Assembly: GCA_021735245.1 (NCBI GenBank)
Contig: JAIPHJ010000009.1
Coordinates: forward strand, 1-63,285
DNA from: Candidatus Bipolaricaulota bacterium
GTDB taxonomy: Bacteria > Bipolaricaulota > Bipolaricaulia > M55B111
Reading direction: 5' to 3'
Length of the DNA stretch: 63,285 nt
The notes beneath the pieces are model-generated. The model worked only from the letters and a program-made list of their open reading frames with translations. It was not told the DNA's origin and ran no database searches. The translations under genes and the position numbers were made by a program. Positions 61,174 through 63,285 of the stretch are shown here, piece by piece. Position 1 is the stretch's first letter, and each line of letters opens with the position of its first letter.

Positions 61174-62778
61174 TTAACCTCCGAGAGTTATTATGAGAAT
61201 TTGTAAAAGGCCTATCACGAAACCTATTAAAGCACCAAACCAGGTAATGGCCCTAAACTGATCCCCCGTAACATCCAGGATCAACTTTTCTACCCTGAGA
61301 GTCGAAAATTTTTCCACTTCATCCTTTACGAGTTCTTTAACGTCCAGCGCGCTCAGAATATTTGAGCCTTCACGCGCGACCACCACACTCAGTCGATCCA
61401 CTACGGGTCCGGCAAAAGGGGTAAGCAATTCCGGATCGACCCATCGGGAGAGTTTGCCCAGTTTCTTTCTCTGTAGGTCGTCTATCTTTCCTTCTACGAC
61501 TGAGACGAATTTCTCCTGAACCTTCTCCGATTTTAACGAGTCAATAACATAACCGCTAATTGCCCGGACCAGCGCCTCCTGCTCGTCTTCCCTGCCCAGC
61601 TCTACCAGATCGCCAACTTTCCTGTGCTCCGATTTTTTCAGCACGACCACGAGACCCTCGAGTACCAGCGACTGGACGCGGTCGTTCTTTACCAAGGTAA
61701 TAGAAAGATCAGTCAGGATTTCAGCCAGTCTCTCCACCCCTCTATCTGTCCAGCCCAGTTCTGAAAGATCTTTTTGAAGTATCTTTTCCAGCGACTCGAC
61801 TGCGGAGTCCGTCATCTCCTTCCTAACCTCCTCCCGTTCCAGCAGACTCTTTAGCCTCGGCACTCCGTCCTCAATTATCTCTGAGACCTTTTCCCTCAGC
61901 TTATCCCTTGGCAGAACGAGGGTTTCAAGGAATCCGAGCTTGACCTGGTCCCAGACCGAGTCGTCCTCGAATTCCCCATGGATTTTTTCGTCAAGCAAGT
62001 CGACTACTAGTTCCTCGATTCTGGATCGCAGCTCCGGTCGGTCGAGCAGTTCCGCCCCTTTATTGAGAAGGGAGGGAAGATTTGTTTCTACCTGGCGGAT
62101 GACTAATTCAGTAAGCTCCTCCCTGAGGTAGTCAGCCAAACCACCCCCACCATCCTTCAGTTCGGTGAGCTTCCTTTTCCAGAACTCCCGAATATTTGCC
62201 TCCAGATTATCATTGTCCGCCAGCGCTGAAAGCAACTTTTCCAGTTTTAGAGTTATCTCCTCGTAGGACATCCGATCCACTAATTCACCAAGTTTCTTTT
62301 CTGAAAGGTCTTCAATTCCGGTCTCGATAATTTCTCTTAAGAGAGTTTCCAGTTGTTCTCCGGCCACTAAATTTTCTATCCCGGCCTGGAGTTCTTTAAC
62401 GAGATTCTCCGTTAGCGCTTCCAAATCCGTCTCCGCATCCTCGGGAATCATTTCCTCAATAGAACCTCGTTCTTTAGTAAGAGCACTTTCTATCCAGCTT
62501 TCCAGCGCCTTCTTCAATTCTGACTTTACTTGAGAAGACCCAAGCCTCTCCTCTAAAGCCGCGGGAGTTAACAGATGCTCTCCTACCGCGCGTCCTATAT
62601 TATCCGCTATATCTGATTTCCGTCTGGGAATAAGGCCCGGGGTAAATGGCATCCGGAATCCAAACAATTTCTTTTCTTCCAGAGGCCTGAACAACATCCT
62701 AATAGCTATCCAGTTCGTGGAATAGCCTATTATGCTTGCGACCGCGGGAAGACCGAGCAGGTAAAGTTCAAAATCCAT
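61174..62778 (-). CDS. DUF445 family membrane protein (YheB/YjiN-like)
   Basis: 534 residues. VASIIGYSTNWIAIRMLFRP near the start is the family signature (GYxTNWxAIxMLFRP), with MPFTPGLIPRRKSDIADNIG next. The middle is long, highly charged and helix/coiled-coil-rich (about residues 120-440). The C-terminal FRAITWFGALIGFVIGLLQI is a final membrane helix. So there are membrane anchors at both ends with a large soluble part. Function is unknown. It is probably transcribed with lgt. Confidence 0.85.
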   Translation of the reverse strand: MDFELYLLGLPAVASIIGYSTNWIAIRMLFRPLEEKKLFGFRMPFTPGLIPRRKSDIADNIGRAVGEHLLTPAALEERLGSSQVKSELKKALESWIESALTKERGSIEEMIPEDAETDLEALTENLVKELQAGIENLVAGEQLETLLREIIETGIEDLSEKKLGELVDRMSYEEITLKLEKLLSALADNDNLEANIREFWKRKLTELKDGGGGLADYLREELTELVIRQVETNLPSLLNKGAELLDRPELRSRIEELVVDLLDEKIHGEFEDDSVWDQVKLGFLETLVLPRDKLREKVSEIIEDGVPRLKSLLEREEVRKEMTDSAVESLEKILQKDLSELGWTDRGVERLAEILTDLSITLVKNDRVQSLVLEGLVVVLKKSEHRKVGDLVELGREDEQEALVRAISGYVIDSLKSEKVQEKFVSVVEGKIDDLQRKKLGKLSRWVDPELLTPFAGPVVDRLSVVVAREGSNILSALDVKELVKDEVEKFSTLRVEKLILDVTGDQFRAITWFGALIGFVIGLLQILIITLGG

Positions 62779-63285
62779 AGATTGCTCCCTAAATTAGAAA
62801 TTCGACGCTCTATAAATATAGGCTGCGGTCCGGGGAAAAGAAAGTTCGAGCCCAGCCTGGGTCAGAAAGTAGTTACCCTAAGTCTCAAGGGAACTTAAAC
62901 AGAGCCCCGGGGCGCGAGAATTTAGAGAATTAGCCGTTTCAAATAAACCACCGGGCCTTTATAATTTGTTCTGACAATATACGGATTTTTTTAGTATCGT
63001 TAAGCTGTTCCGAAAACGACAAAATGTTGCGAAACAAAAACTAGTGGCTAAAATATTGGGAATGGTTTTTTCTGACTACCTAGCTCGTTTTCAAACCGTT
63101 ACCAACTTTTGTAACACAGCATTACTAAGCCAACTGAACTAAGTGATACCAAAATTGTGCGGTTTTGATTTGTTAAATTAACAGGGAAGAGTTAACCGAA
63201 GGACTTATTTGATAAACGGGAGTTGGTCCAGCACCCAGTTTAATATGGACTTCAAAAATGAAACCAGTTTACAGAAGAGGTTTTT
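62779..63285. other. 507-bp terminal non-coding region
   Basis: Upstream of the DUF445 gene (minus) and reaching the window edge. It is AT-rich from about 62940 onward. The last 70 bases contain GAGTTGGTCCAGCACCCAG, loosely like the junction sequence of the dispersed repeat (TTTTTGGTCCAGCAGTC), but the match is too short to call a copy. I see no gene, RNA or hairpin that I can support. Confidence 0.3.

Overview
The window looks like a chromosome segment from an anaerobic bacterium, probably halotolerant or halophilic. Bacterial housekeeping genes (gyrB, rsmI, rpmF, smpB, dtd, pyrG, lgt) are mixed with strictly anaerobic or low-redox enzymes: two tungsten/molybdenum aldehyde:ferredoxin oxidoreductases, radical-SAM HpnH, and the iron-sulfur MEP enzymes IspG and IspH. 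The proteins are strikingly rich in Glu and Asp, and one solute-binding protein carries a twin-arginine signal; both fit a salty habitat. Some genes have an archaeal flavour (DUF99, Mth938-like, the CTP synthase P-loop). I cannot name the species. An uncultured anaerobic lineage of saline settings is my guess, held weakly.

Layout. 1-6.1 kb (minus): the first codons of an MttB-type methyltransferase, a class III aminotransferase and a saccharopine-dehydrogenase-like enzyme, then a two-gene unit of glutamate-cysteine ligase plus a glutathionylspermidine-synthase-type ATP-grasp ligase. 6.7-12.6 kb (plus): gyrB, rqcH (NFACT), a site-2 protease and rsmI. 12.6-25.1 kb (minus): a very long co-directional set running from an Mth938-like protein through a NarL-type sensor kinase and regulator, polyprenyl diphosphate synthase, hpnH, hpnG, hpnA, ispG, ispH, yjbQ, hpnC, hpnD and hpnE. 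This makes isoprenoid precursors, squalene and the adenosylhopane side chain; squalene-hopene cyclase is not in the window. 25.3-33.6 kb (minus): MFS transporter, long transaldolase-like protein, a secreted cysteine-rich two-repeat protein, an AOR, an Old-Yellow-Enzyme flavoprotein and threonine synthase. 33.9-38 kb (plus): a PP-loop/NFACT-R RNA-modification fusion, ftcD, hutI and a small HTH regulator. 38.2-55.2 kb (minus): haemolysin III, hutU, hutH, a second AOR, a peptide ABC transporter with Tat substrate-binding protein and fused ATPases, an MttB homologue, a FadR-type regulator, and a polar amino-acid ABC system without an ATPase. 55.6-60.4 kb (plus): DUF99, dtd, rpmF, smpB, macro domain and pyrG. 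60.4-62.8 kb (minus): lgt and DUF445.

Metabolic picture: histidine goes through HutH, HutU, HutI and FtcD to glutamate and formimino-tetrahydrofolate. Peptides, amino acids and probably quaternary amines are imported. The aldehyde oxidoreductases would dispose of amino-acid-derived aldehydes to reduced ferredoxin.

The most unusual non-coding signal is a family of dispersed intergenic repeats, about 85-250 bp long. They have a conserved left hairpin end and a right end made of a GC-rich CCCCGCC/GGCGGGG hairpin followed by TAATTGAC or similar. They resemble non-autonomous IS200/IS605 (TnpB-type) ends. In two copies a 105-106 bp element with 15-16 bp terminal inverted repeats is nested inside. 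No transposase gene, tRNA, rRNA or CRISPR array was seen.
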